Below, piece after piece: positions 19,757-32,800 of a DNA stretch of 64,000 nt (positions are counted from its first letter, which is position 1; the number at the start of each line of letters is the position of its first letter). Location: NCBI RefSeq assembly GCF_036884655.1, contig NC_088342.1:32649001-32713000 (forward strand), read 5' to 3'. The translations under genes were made by a program, and so were the position numbers. This DNA comes from Musa acuminata AAA Group (lineage: Eukaryota; Streptophyta; Magnoliopsida; Zingiberales; Musaceae). Under the pieces are notes generated by a model. It had not been told where the DNA came from and made no database searches. It worked only from the letters and a program-made list of their open reading frames with translations.

Positions 19757-21982
19757 ATTATGATATATATCCATCTTTATAAAATCATTTATTACATTTG
19801 TAGATTATCTTTATCCTTCTTCATGAGCATTATCCTTTTATTAAGAAACCAAAATGTAGCTTTCAAAATCTAAGGTGGAGTATTTTGGCCATGTTATTTC
19901 TTGAGAGGGTGTTGCAATTGATCCTTCCAAAATCTAGACAATAAAAGATTGGCTAATTCTAAAATCAATTAAGACTCTAAAGGGATTCTTGGGACTCATT
20001 AGTTATTATCAAAAATTTGTGAATGACTATGGCAAAATCAATGCTCCTTTGACATTACTTTTAAAGAAAAATATATTTAAGTGGACAGAAGAAGTTACTC
20101 AAGTTTTTAGTTCTCTAAAGTATGCAATGACCGCTATGCTAGTTTTTGTTTTACTATATTTTAATAAATTATTCATGATTAAATATGATACTTTTAGAGT
20201 GGGTATTGGAGCTGTATTAATGCAAGAGGGTCGTCCAATTAGTTATACCAGTAATGCACTTTCCTTATCTCATTTGAGTTTATTTGTTTATGAAAAGGAG
20301 ATTTAGCCATTGTTCATGCAAATACTAATTGGAGGCCTAACTTAATTGGTTGATTATTTCAAATATGCATCGATTACAAAAGCTTGAAATATTTTCATAA
20401 GCAAAATGTTTCTTCTTTAGAGCAGCAAAAATGAGTCACTAAGCTATTGGGTTTTGATTACGAGATTATTTATAAGAAGGGGAGTGAGAATTTAATTATA
20501 GATGTACTTTCTCACCTTCCAGAGCAAGCTAAACTAGTAGCTATTTTTATTTCTAATTGTGAAATGCTAAAACTTATTAGGAGTGAATAGTTTGATAATC
20601 CTAAAATTTGAGATATTATTAAAAAGTTAGAAAAAGATCCAACTTCTATTTCTAATTACAGTTGAGATCTCATAGATTTGTGCTATAGGGGTAGAAAATT
20701 GTCTCGACACTAAATTCTTCTTGCCAAAATATAAGTTTGAAAGAGTTTCATTCATCACTAACTACGGGTTATTATGGATTTCTTCATATATACAAACACG
20801 TTTGTCAACTTTTTTATTGAAAGGGTATGAAGAAAATCATCAAGAAATTTATTACAGAATATGATGTTTGTTAGCGCTACAAAGGTAAAACCATTATCTT
20901 TGTAGTTATGGATCATCTTACAAAATATACTCATTTTTGTGCTATACAATATCCTTATACCATTGCAAGTGTTGCTTGTACTTTTGTTAAAAATATAATA
21001 AAGTTATAGAGAATTCTGCGTTCTATTGTTAGTGATTGAGATAGAAGTTTTTATTAGCAACTTATGAAAGGAGATCTTTTGTTTGTAAGGTATCCAGTTG
21101 AATATAAGTGTTACTTATCACATGCAAATAGATGAGCAGATTGAAGTGGTGAACAAATGTCTACAAAATATCTCAGATGTTTTATCAATGATAAACCAAA
21201 GAAATGGATGAAATTACTTCTTTAGGCAGAATGGTGGTATAATATCACTTATTACTCTTCTAATAAAATGACTCCTTTTGAAATAGTTTATGGTCGACCT
21301 CCTCCCACAATTTTAAAATATATGCTTGATTCTTCTAAGATTAATCAAGTATATAAGGAATTACTTGATAGGGGTAAGATTATTTAACTTTTAAGAGATA
21401 ATATCGTAGTCTCACAAGCTAGAATGAAGTAACAAGTTGATAAGCATCCTAGTGAGTGGGAGTTTATGGTAGGCGATTAGGTTTTTCTTTGACTTCAGAA
21501 TTACATGCAAACTTCCATAAAGGTTCGATCTTCTATGAAGCTATTTCATCGATTCCTTGGGCCTTATAAGGTATTGGAATGTATTTGCCCAGTCGCTTAT
21601 CATTTGGACTTGCTAGCAAACTCTAAGATATATCTAGTTTTTTTATGTTTTATCTTAAAAAGAAGTTAGTTGAGGATGATGTGGTGTAACACCATTTGCC
21701 AAATATTTCTTCTACTGGTGAGGTTCAAATCCTACCTCAAGCCATACTTGATCAACATGTTATGGTGCATCATAGATATCTTGTCATTGAAGTGCTTGTT
21801 CAATGGGCCAACTTACTAATTGAAAATGCCACTTGGGAATCTTACAAAGAATTAGAGGAAAAGTTTTCACTCAGCCTTGAAGGTAAGACTGTTTTGGAGA
21901 GACAAGAAATAGGAGTCCTTAATTTTAGGAATTTGATATTAATTTATATTTTTCTATTTAGTTTTTGAGTTTTTCCTAATTA
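19757..21982 (+). pseudogene. Old chromovirus RT to chromodomain, right part
   Basis: It continues the gene broken at 11126. Present are the end of reverse transcriptase (VEYFGHVIS near 19880), a connection region (open frame 19989-20306: MGLISYYQKFVNDYGKINAP, ending RPISYTSNALS), RNase H remnants (about 20330-20520), a decayed integrase (about 20860-21300: MDHLTKYTHF, then a stop-interrupted SD-DRSFY), and a chromodomain in the frame 21696-21968 (LVIEVLVQWANLLIENATWE). Many stops. A TGTTAGGACT at 21983 may be the start of its 3' LTR. It is older than every element nested in it. Confidence 0.85.
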
Positions 21983-22059
21983 TGTTAGGACTAGTAAATT
22001 AGGAATTGCTATTTTTATTTTTTGTTAAAAATTCTAATCCTAGTTGACCATGGATTAAA

Positions 22060-22125
<66 letters not shown>

Positions 22126-22500
22126 GGCATGTAATATGAAAAGAATACAAAAGAAAAAAGGTATGACATGTAATAAATTTGATCTTGCTATTGTTATGTG
22201 ATATACATTTTTTTTATTAAAATATTAATATTTATTGTAAGTATACCTATGCTATTTGTTAACACTCTTGTTAATATGTAAATCTTTTTGGTTGATATTT
22301 TACTCATGCATGACATATATCCATATAAATGTTGATATTGATTTAGTATATTGTTACTTTCTTTGAATTCTAAGGTAACGTAGTATCGGGAATAAAAACT
22401 ATAGCATTATTCGAGATGAAGATAGATTCAGTAATTATTATTATTGAAACATATATATTTATTTTAAACTAAAACAATATGATTATATAAAAATAGATTT
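21983..22500. other. Probable decayed LTR and AT-rich spacer
   Basis: It begins TGTTAGGACTAGTAAATTAGG, which resembles the start of the chromovirus LTRs on this strand, and dissolves into AT-rich DNA with an (AT)n run. No end of an LTR or target duplication could be found and no gene is seen. Confidence 0.4.
22064..22120. repeat. (TA)n microsatellite
   Basis: About 28 TA units without interruption. Confidence 0.98.
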
Positions 22501-23028
22501 TGTTTACTTACAAACTGGTCTTTTCAAGAACCGACATCGTGTTCGAGGTGTGACATCAGAAATAAGAGAAGTGTTTAACAATTTTCGATGATGCTGCAAA
22601 GAGAATAATATAATACAAGCCACCCCACAATTCATAATATCGTGTGTAGTAGAAAAAGAAATTGATAATCTTAAAATGGCATTACAAGATTTCCGAAGTG
22701 CTACCACATCAGTCAAGCTTAGTATGTCAATTCAAACATAATAAACATGCCAAATTAGGGTAGATACAATAATAGAACTGAGACCAGAGAAACTGGTGAA
22801 TATGTTCAAGCATGATAGCCGATAATAACACGTGTCGAGGTGGCACCATTACATTCCAAGCAATAGTTGCAAGTCACAGCACCAAAATATCTCTTGTAAG
22901 AGAGATCAGCTTCCGATCATTTCCATCCATTGTTGGAACTCCACTCAATAACACATTTTCTATGGGGAAATTCAATCGGTCTGCCGGGAAGTCGAGCCTT
23001 TGCATCAAGTATCTGATCTCGTGTTGCA

Positions 23029-23811
23029 TTACTGTGGTCTAGTGTATAGTTGCGAGCTTGCGGAGGATGAGGCCTTCAGATCATCCACTATCTGACTATG
23101 TTCAGAGCCAAGGACAATGCTAGCCCAGTTGGATGACCTGTGGACTATCCTTGACGGAATCCGGTCGCTGTCTTCACCACCAGATGCTTCGTACCCGTCA
23201 CTGGTTGATCTTGAGCGCTGAATCCCCCTCGGTGGGATAATGCCTGGGTTGGAAATGGAATTGAGACCTCGTGCTTCCTCGGTTCCCGAAGAGGAAATGC
23301 GAAATGGATGTAGATCAGGTGAGTCCAAACTACTATCAGGAGAAGAAGCAATAACTCTAGCAGATGGCATCGGCCTGTTAGGCCAAAAAGCACTACGGGC
23401 TTCAAGCTGCAGGGGTGCTAAACTGGAGGATGTTTTAGGAACCAGGTCGCTGACATTACCGTCGGTTGCACTAGCAGAAACTTTTGCAAGAGGTTCAAGA
23501 GGAAGGTCAACTGGAATCCTTCCTCTTTTGTTCATCCGACTATGGTTATCAGGCCTCAGGACAATTCTGCCAATATTGTTCTCTGCGTCTTGCCCCTGCA
23601 GAACTTCTCGTCTAACAATTGGCTGCAGGATTTTGGATTTCTTCCTTGCCTCCGCAGCAGCTTTTGAAACTTCTTCGGCATTAAGATGAGCAAGGGTCCA
23701 TGGACTAATTTTGACAGTTCCAGCATTCCTTTTCTTGACTTGTTCCTCTGGCATCATCTTCTTGCTTGTGTAATTTGCAGATGTGCCAATCTTTGGGGGT
23801 ACAACATCAAA
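23029..23811 (-). CDS. PAT: PAT last coding exon (cytosolic C-terminal tail)
   Basis: The acceptor CCCAG precedes TTTGATGTTGTACC (FDVVPPK) at 23811; the stop TAA is at 23029-23031. It encodes 260 residues: a conserved block [20 protein letters not shown] followed by ARKKSKI, a proline/serine-rich middle, [28 protein letters not shown] and [18 protein letters not shown]. The longer open frame starting at 23892 includes intron sequence; the MGFLCFLF start is not the real one. The tail is probably regulatory. Without correct splicing across 14.7 kb, the protein would lack it. Confidence 0.93.
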   Translation of the reverse strand, partial: FDVVPPKIGTSANYTSKKMMPEEQVKKRNAGTVKISPWTLAHLNAEEVSKAAAEARKKSKILQPIVRREVLQGQDAENNIGRIVLRPDNHSRMNKRGRIPVDLPLEPLAKVSASATDGNVSDLVPKTSSSLAPLQLEARSAFWPNRPMPSARVIASSPDSSLDSPDLHPFRISSSGTEEARGLNSISNPGIIPPRGIQRSRSTSDGYEASGGEDSDRIPSRIVHRSSNWASIVLGSEHSQIVDDLKASSSASSQLYTRPQ

Positions 23812-26800
23812 CTGGGAGAAAAAAATGGAACCCTTTTCATCAACCCAAATAAGCATGACAAGAAAGCAAAATAGAAAACACAAGAAGCCCATCCTACCGC
23901 TAGGTTACTTTGTATGTTGTAAAAATGTTACACAGTTCACTTTATTTTGGGCCTAAATATGGGTAAGACTACCATGAGTGAACAAAAAAAACAAATTACA
24001 TCACAGTGATTCCATATATGTATGCAATAACAAGCAAGCATGAGGATCCAATAAGTTATCTATAATTAAGGGGATTCAAAAGCATCTTAGGTGATGGAGA
24101 ACCATCTAATTTTATAAAGGATTTCAGAAAAGTTGATTCTAAGCAAAGAAATCAATAAAAAGTCATCAATTAGTTGGCCTAGAAATTCTAAGAGTTTTGT
24201 TAAAAATTAAAAACAAAATCTTTTGGTCTTTCTAGGGACTCCTTTTGTATTAAGTGTACTCTTGTATTAAGTGCACTCATTTACTATTTAGATATCCTAA
24301 AAGTCACATTTTGTTTTATTTTATTATTATTTTTTGGATAACTTTCAAGCGTTCAAATTTTAGTGGTACTGTTGTTGTAGCTAAAAAAATGAGAAAGTGT
24401 GATAAATAGACAAAAAAAAAAGAGAAAATGGGGGGAGAAAAGATAAAAACCATGATCGAATAAAATAGACAAGACCATTGCATCAGTCGAGGATAAATTT
24501 TACTGGCCTTCTTTAAAAGCGAGATGTTACTCAAGTGGTGTCGCAATTTCACACCTGTCAAGTTGCCAAAATTTGCAAACACAATAATGGCCTATACCCA
24601 TTCCGTATTCACCATGACAAAATGTGAGTTTAGATTTTATTCTTGGACTTCCCGAAACAACTTATGGCCATGACTCTATTTTGGTTGTTGTTGATCGATT
24701 TTAAAAAATGACCATTTTATCCCATATAATAAGTCTGATGACGCCTCACACATTGCTAAATTGTTCTTTTGATAAATGATTAAATTACATGGCTTGCCCC
24801 TTAACCATAGTGTATGATAGGGATGTGAAATTTATTAGCTACTTTTGAAAATTTTTATGGAACCTATTTAGCACAACATTGAAGTTTTCTTCAACCTTTC
24901 ACGCCTAAACTAATGGTCAAACTAGGACTTAACTTTACCCAATGCATAATTTGTGTACAATAACTCAATCAATCACTCCACCGGAAAAAGCACATTTCAA
25001 ACTATCCTTGGCTATACTCCTCGCACCCCCATTGACCTTGTAGCCTTTCTACTTATCTATTGTGCCTCAGAACTAACTCACTCCTTCGCTCAACATATTC
25101 ATAATTTGCATGCTAAAATACGACATAAAATTATCCTAAAGTAATGAAAGTTACAAATTTGTTGCCAATGCACCTTGTAGAAGTCAAGAGTTTTAAGTTG
25201 ACGATTATGTCTTGGTTCACATTTGTCCTGAGAGATTCCTTAAAAACTCATTCAAAAAGTTATATGCTTAAGCTATTGGACCTTTCCCCATTATCTAAAA
25301 ACAAGGATCTAATGCATATATGCTCAATTTGCCTTCTAGCTTAAATATTAATCATTTAATCTAGTTTTCAATGTGGAGGATTTAACGCCATATCATGGTA
25401 CTTTTAAGCCTCCTCTATCTACTAGTGTTCCTGCAGGTGACAATCCTCCCAAAGTATCGATTCTCTCACAACACAAGGATAACGTAGAGGCCATTCTTGA
25501 TGACCGCCTTATCATGTCTGCTACTAGCATTACTCAATACTTTATTATCAAGTGGCATGATTGTCCAGCTTTCGATGCCACTTGGATTACCTTGGAGGAA
25601 CTTTGTGAGTTTACACCAGACTTATTGGACTAGTACCTTGTAGATCACTCTCCAAGGTCGAGTTCTTTTCTACGGGGGAAGAATGATGAAGAACTATCTA
25701 GTTTTACAAAGAATTTTAGAAAAGTTTATTCTTGGGAAAGAAATCAACAAAAAGTCATCAATTAGTTGGCCTAGAAATTCTAAGAGTTATGTTGAAAATT
25801 TAAAAAAATCTCTTGGTCTTCCTAGGCATTCCCTTTGTATTAGGTGCACTCTTGTATTAAGTGCAGTCATTTACTATTTAGATATCCAAAAAGTCACATT
25901 TTGGATTTCTAAAACGTTTATTAATTCCTATGGTCTTCATTAATTATATCAAGGCTCCTAAACCCCTATAGATAGTAGAGCTTGTCAATTGATCAATATT
26001 TCATATTTGAATGAAAAGAATTCCATCTTCTCTCTTATCTCACACTTCTCTTTCTTTCTCTTCCCTTTTCTCTCTACTTCCCTAATTTATTCTACATCAT
26101 TAGGATTTGGTCCTAAAGAGAAGGTAATCTGACAATCACAGGAGATTGTATTTTTTCCTTATTACATTGCGAAAGCCAACAAATTCAATAAAGTAGATAA
26201 CTGCTCAGGAATTTGAACGAGCAGCTTTGCTTCTTATGTTAGCTGTACTAACTATCAACAAAACCATATATATCTGGCATTTAAAAGAAATATTTTTGGC
26301 CTACTGGACTGTTGTCTAGTCAAGAAAGGTATGTGACCATAACATACCTTCTTTGTTCAGTTCCTGCTAGGTCACTTTGACATCACAAGAACATATGGTT
26401 GTGGACAATTCCACTTGCAATTCAGCCAAGAGGGAGGGATAGGAATTCTTTTTCTTAGGTGATGTGTTTTGCATTAATAGTCATGTTACCATTATTATAA
26501 GAGTTGTTTTGTTTAGTAATTTGCTTATTAATGCTTAGAGCCTTTGAAATTGGAATTGCTTCTTACAGCAAAATTTATCATTCCGTTTCCTTCTAGGATC
26601 TTCTTAAACTCAAAAGGTGTTTCTAGAATATGGTTCCATGTCACTTGAGCTCAAACTGCAATCTGTAGAGCAGCTTTTGGCCTAACTAGCCTTTTAGGTT
26701 AGGCTAATCCCTCTCCTGCCTAAATTGTCATTGACTAGGAATCCGGAGGGGTTTTAGTTCCTCAATCACTTACTAAGTTTTAACAAATTTCTGAAGAGAG

Positions 26801-29800
26801 CTTTCTCAAGTTTGATTTACTTTATAGCCCATCCCATTTTTATGGGGGAGACTTGGAAGAGAATGATAATTTTGTTTTAACATGTTTCAATTGTATTTGT
26901 GAGACTATGCGACCCTATTTAATTAGATAAGATATTTTATAGATCTGATTGGATTTTGATTATGATTATTGGCTAACAAAAAATAAATCCACTCATTGTA
27001 AGATTCCCTAGGAGATGATCTTGATGGGAGGGAGTCTCTTATTTTCTTATCATAAACCCTCTACTCTCGCCTATAAATAAACAGGACCTTGTAGGGACTA
27101 CACACGATACGAGATCTATTCATAGCCTTCCTAAGTCCCTATTTCATCACTTATAGTGGTCCTATAAAAGATACGAAGAGAAAAGACGAGTCTAGTTATC
27201 CTTGCAGATTGACATCACTATAACCTTCAGATTTGACAATGGTGCATTTGCATATAAGATAAAAGGTTTTGAAAATGACATCGAAAGGTATATAATCCTG
27301 ATCTTAATCTATCATTATGGCATTAAGTTTTTCATATAACAGTAGCATAATTATAGGCTTTATGCTTACAATTGGTATGAGAGTCTATCGTTTTGAAATC
27401 AAATAATGTAGATAAGATTTGTTTAGTATTTAGATCTGTTTATTAGCACTCTTCGCATGCAAAAAGGTGTTGTTCAGTTTTGAGTGTATAATGCTTAAAT
27501 AATCTATCTGTGTTTCAATCAGCATTCATATATTGTTTCTCTTGTCCGATCTTTGAATCCATTCCTCAATGCTCCTCGTCTGCTTGCGAGCGATGTAATG
27601 CAGGTGGAACCACGACAGAGTGCCTGTAATTATTTGGCAGGCTACTGCCGACAACAGCTCTGTTAAGGGTAGCAGCCTCCGTTGGTCATCAGCCCTATCA
27701 CAGAAAATGGCTACGTAGATGGCAATTGTCGCTGCATTGTTGCTGCCTATGTGCAACAACCTAAGCGACATGCCTTGGTCACTAGTGGTTGCACACATAG
27801 CGATGCTGCTACGTGCCATAGCAGAGCAAGGCAGGGCGCTACCTTTGACCGATGGCTATAGCGATGCCACTGTGGCAGCGTCTGTTGGACGCGAATAGCA
27901 TTTACGAGATGCTGATGGCCATGGTTCAAAGTGGCTCCGTAGCGGCCACAAGGGTCGCTGATTGACTGTGAACACGCGCAGCCGATGAGACTCGCGCAAC
28001 GGTGATAACCATGTGCAAGGGAAGGGAGCACCGATAAGGGAGTCACTGATCAGTTGCGGAGGGAATTCGAGCCAACGACGCATAGGCGGTGGACAACTGT
28101 GCACCATGGCAACCACATGGCTTACACAGGCTACAACAGTTGAGAAGGGAATAAAGTTTCACCCATTAAAATTATAGTTTTGAACTTATGAATTCTTTTA
28201 GTTTCAGTCAATGTCCTCGACAGTTTTGCCTTTAGAAATCAGATATTTACATTGTATCATGATAAAATTATAATTTTGCCCTTAAAAAATCAAATATTTT
28301 TTACTTATGTCCTCAACCATAAAATTGACTAATTTGACCGACTTTAATCAAATATTTTGATTGGACTTGATTCTGGCTATATTTTGGTCGCTTGATTGGA
28401 TTTAGATTCGATCAATCTTGTTTTGATTGAATTTAGAAAAAGTCAAATTTTGATCATTTTTTTATCTTAGTCAACTTTAATTTTAACTGACCTAAGTGGG
28501 CTGATGTTTAGCCTAAATCTACTAGCCAATATTTGGGTAGCCCAATTCTGGGCTTACCCAATTAAAATGGTTGAATAGGTTTCATACGAAATTTAAAAAA
28601 TATAAATTATGATTTTTTTTATACTTTTCTCATTGAAATATTGATAAAATTTTTGCTTATGTTAATTAAATCAGTGATTTAAAAAGCACTAGGCGCCAAA
28701 AGACACCAAGGTCCAAAAACGCCCGAGGCGCTAAGCGATCGCCTAAGCAAAGCGAGGCACTAAAATATAAAAATATATAATATAATTAATAAATATAATT
28801 ATTTAAATAAAAATATGATATTAAATAAATAAAATCTTATAAAATCACAATATCACATTAACAAAAAGTCTCAAAATTCAAAACAATAACAATAATTTCA
28901 AATAAATAAAAATTAATAGTATTAAAATTAAAATAATATATTATTAATCTAATAAATAAAAATACTATTACTAGTATACAGTTAGTAGTATAGTGTTAAT
29001 ATACTGTTAACAATATACTACCAAAGTGAGAAGAGTGTGAGTAAGAGGAAGATCGAGGTTGTGGATTGAGAGCAGCGACAACGATAGCGAGAGCAACGAG
29101 CGATGACAGTGGTAGCGATAGCAACGAGCAGTGGCAGTGGGAGCGGTGAACGATGACAGTGGTAGCGACATTGGGAGTGGCGAGCGATGATAGTGGCAAC
29201 GACAACGACGAGCAGCGATAGTGGCAGCGGTAGGAGGAGCGGCGAGCAGCGGGAGCGGGAGTGGTAGTAACGAGCAACGACAGCGGGAGTGGGAGCAGCG
29301 AGCGACAACAGTGACAGCGAGCAGCGGTAGTGAGAGCAACGAGCAGGGTTAAGGGTGGGAAGTCGCAAGAGAAAGGTTGATATCGATGCTTTTGTTGGTT
29401 TGATTGAACCAACTAAAGCACCGGAGACTGAACCAGACCTAAAACGCTGGTTCGTTCGCCTGGTTTAACTCGGGCACTCGCTCGAAGCACTCGGTGCTTG
29501 GGCTCGAGCGATGGGTCTCTTTGAAGCGCACCGCCTAGAAATGAAGGGAGGCGCTCGGGCCTCATCTCGTCTCGCCCAAGCGCCAATTGAAATTATTGAA
29601 TTAAATTATATTTTATATTATTGTATTGGTCTTGTAACCATCAAAATGGCTTAGACCAATAAATTATAAAATCAATTAAAAAATTAGTCATAAATGATAA
29701 TAAAAATAATAATATTAATAATGATACATATAATTTGGAATTTAGATAATCCCAAAAGAGAATTTACTTCGAATAAGGATAATACTATTTTGGATATCTT

Positions 29801-32800
29801 TGTAATTTAAGGTTATATACCCAAAGATAACAATACTATTTACAAGGATAATATTAGTCCTCCATAAATAATTTTGAGTAAACATTAGATATATCAATAT
29901 TTCACCCAAAGATGAAATATGGATACTATTAATAGTTTATCATATTTTGGATACTCAAAATATTAATGTTGTTTTATATTTTACAATGGTACTACCTTCC
30001 GTACACTCTCATGTTTCTAGTATCCTTATACTCTCTAGTATAAATTAATCAGAATTGTCAGAGCATATGTAGTTCACACTGGGTGTATCAGATCTTCACC
30101 TAGCATTGCTTGTTGAAAAGCTCACAAACTTAACTGAAGGAAGCACTATAAAATATATTAATAAAATGAATGCTTAGGTTAGATCTAATAGGCTCAATCT
30201 AATATTTATAAAAATGATAATTGTAAATAACATCAAGACTTCATTACTGCCTATAATTAGCGCACAAAAATATTTGAGGGCTATAGAAGATAGATTTAAA
30301 TATGCTGATAAGTCAGTAGCTAACACATTAATGAGAGAACTGATTACGGCTCAGTATGATAGCACTTGAGGAATTCAAGATCATGTCCTCAATATAATTG
30401 AAAAGACTACAAAACTTAGAACATTAGGTAAGAATGTGGATGAGTCTTTCCTCGTGCAGTTCATTTATAATTATCTTTCTCCTCAAGTTTAGGTCATTCA
30501 AGATTAATTACAATATAAATAAGGATAAATGAGACTTGAATAAGCTGACTAGCATATGTGTTCAAGAAGAATTAAAGTTAAGGTATGAAAGATCTCATAA
30601 TATTCTGACTATTATTCAAGGACTTGGTAACAAGAAAAGAAAATTGAAATGTCATCTACCAAATAAATTTGCGGGTTTGAAAATGTTAAACAAACTAATA
30701 AAAAGAAAACCTTCACAATAAAATGATTCTTTTGTGGCAAGAAATAACATATGAAAAAAGACTACATTAAATGCAAGACTTTGTTTAAAAATAAAGGTAT
30801 AAACTCAGCCTTTGTATGTTTCAAATTAAATATTACTAAGATTTCTTATAATACCTAGTGGATTGATTTTGATACTTCAACTCATATTATCAATAATATA
30901 CAAGGATTTCTAATAACTCGAAAATCAAAAGAACATAAAGGATTTATTGTTATGGGGAATCGTCTCAAAGCAAAAGTGATAGCAATGGGAACTTATCACC
31001 TACACCTATAGACGGGTCATCTGATAGATCTTACAAACACATGCTATGTACTATTTCTATAAACTTAATTTCTCTATCTAGAATTAATGAGTTAAGATAT
31101 TATCTTTCTTTTAGTAATGATAAATTTAATATATTTTATGATTTACTATAATTGGTTATGAAATTATGTGTGATGGTTTATACAGAATTAATTTAAATCT
31201 TGAGCTTACAAAGATATTAATAACACTGCAATCATATGTTAGATTGAAACGTAGTTTCAAAGATAAGAAATCTTCTATAATATGACATAAACGTTTGGGG
31301 CATATCTTCAATAAAAGAATTGAAAATTTTGTGAAGAATAATATTTTAGAAAATTTAGGCAGCATTGATTTTGATATTTGCATATATTACATTAAAAGAA
31401 AACAAACTAAACACATAAAAAAAAACATTATAAGAAGTAAAGAACTCCTTGAGATTATTCATACTGATATTTGCAAATTGCTTCATATTCCCTGTTTTAA
31501 TGGAGAGAGATATTTCATTACATTTATAGATGACCTGTTAAGATATAACCATGTGTATCTAATACATGATAAGTCTCAGGCTGTTAACGCTCTTGAGGCG
31601 TACATAAATGAAGCCAAAAGACAATCAGATAGAGAAGTCAAAATTGTAAGATATGATAAGGGTTGTGAATTTTATGGTAGATATGATGTCAAGTCATAAT
31701 CTTGGTCCTTTAGATAGATTCCTTGAAACACGGGATATTTGTGCTCAATATGCCTTACTAGGTGTACTACAACAGAATGACATTACTAAGAGGAAAAATC
31801 GTATTTTTATGAACATGATTAGGAGCATGATGAGTTATTCCTCTATACCTATCAATATGGGATGAAGCTCTTATGACAACTATGTATATCTTGAATTGGG
31901 TTCCTAGTAAGTCAGTTTCATAACTCAATTGAAGTTATGAACTAATAGAAAACACAATTTGAGATCTCTATATATTTGGGATTATTCCACATGGATAAGA
32001 GTCTTCAATCCACATGAAAAGAAATTGGATCTAAGAATCATTTTTGGATAATTCATTAGTTACCCAAAAAAATTCAAGAGATACAGAATTTATTACCCTA
32101 ACCATAATATGGGGATAGTAGGTACTGATTATTTTATATATATGATATATGAGTTGATATTCCTTTATCATTTCCTATTCGAGAGGTTATTATTCCTCAA
32201 ATCATTGTCCACATAATGTTCATGTTGCTACAAATTATTTTGTGGAACAACCATAATTATCAATTTTTTAAAATACTTAAAGGGAAAACTATTTCTAATT
32301 ATTATGTTATATATCTAAAAGAATCAAATTATGATATAGGAATAAAAAAGAACCTCTTATCGTTTTCACAAGTCATGAAAAATATCGATCTTGAAAAGTG
32401 ATACAATGTAATGAAAGAAAAGTTGAAATCGATGGACTAGAAAAGTGTCTAGGAACTAATTAAATTTTTCAATAATTATAAAAGAGTCGATCGTAAATGA
32501 GTCTTTAAGACAAAATATGACTCAAAGAGCAATATCAAACGATATAAAGCTAAACTTACAACCAAAAGTTTTCTAAAAAGAATACATCGAATATAATGAG
32601 TTCTTTTCTCCTATTTCTAAAAATGACTCGTTGAGGATCGTAATGACATTAATAACTCATTATGATCTTAAGTTACATCATATAAATGTGAAAACGACAT
32701 TTCTAAATCGGGATCTAAATAAGAAAATTCACATGGAACAACTTGAAGGATTCGTAGAAAAGAAAAAGAAATTTTAGGCTTACAAACTTAAGAAATCTAT

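Noticed and set aside
23812..23892. Start [10 protein letters not shown] as N-terminus (signal peptide) of a 287-residue protein
   Set aside because: The first 27 codons are intron. A CCCAG acceptor precedes FDVVPP, which continues exactly from the previous exon's LFLEDQ in the PAT family.
28996..29412. Three overlapping Ser/Leu/Arg-rich frames on the minus strand
   Set aside because: Low-complexity AGCGACAGTGG-type DNA keeps several frames open; there is no family resemblance.
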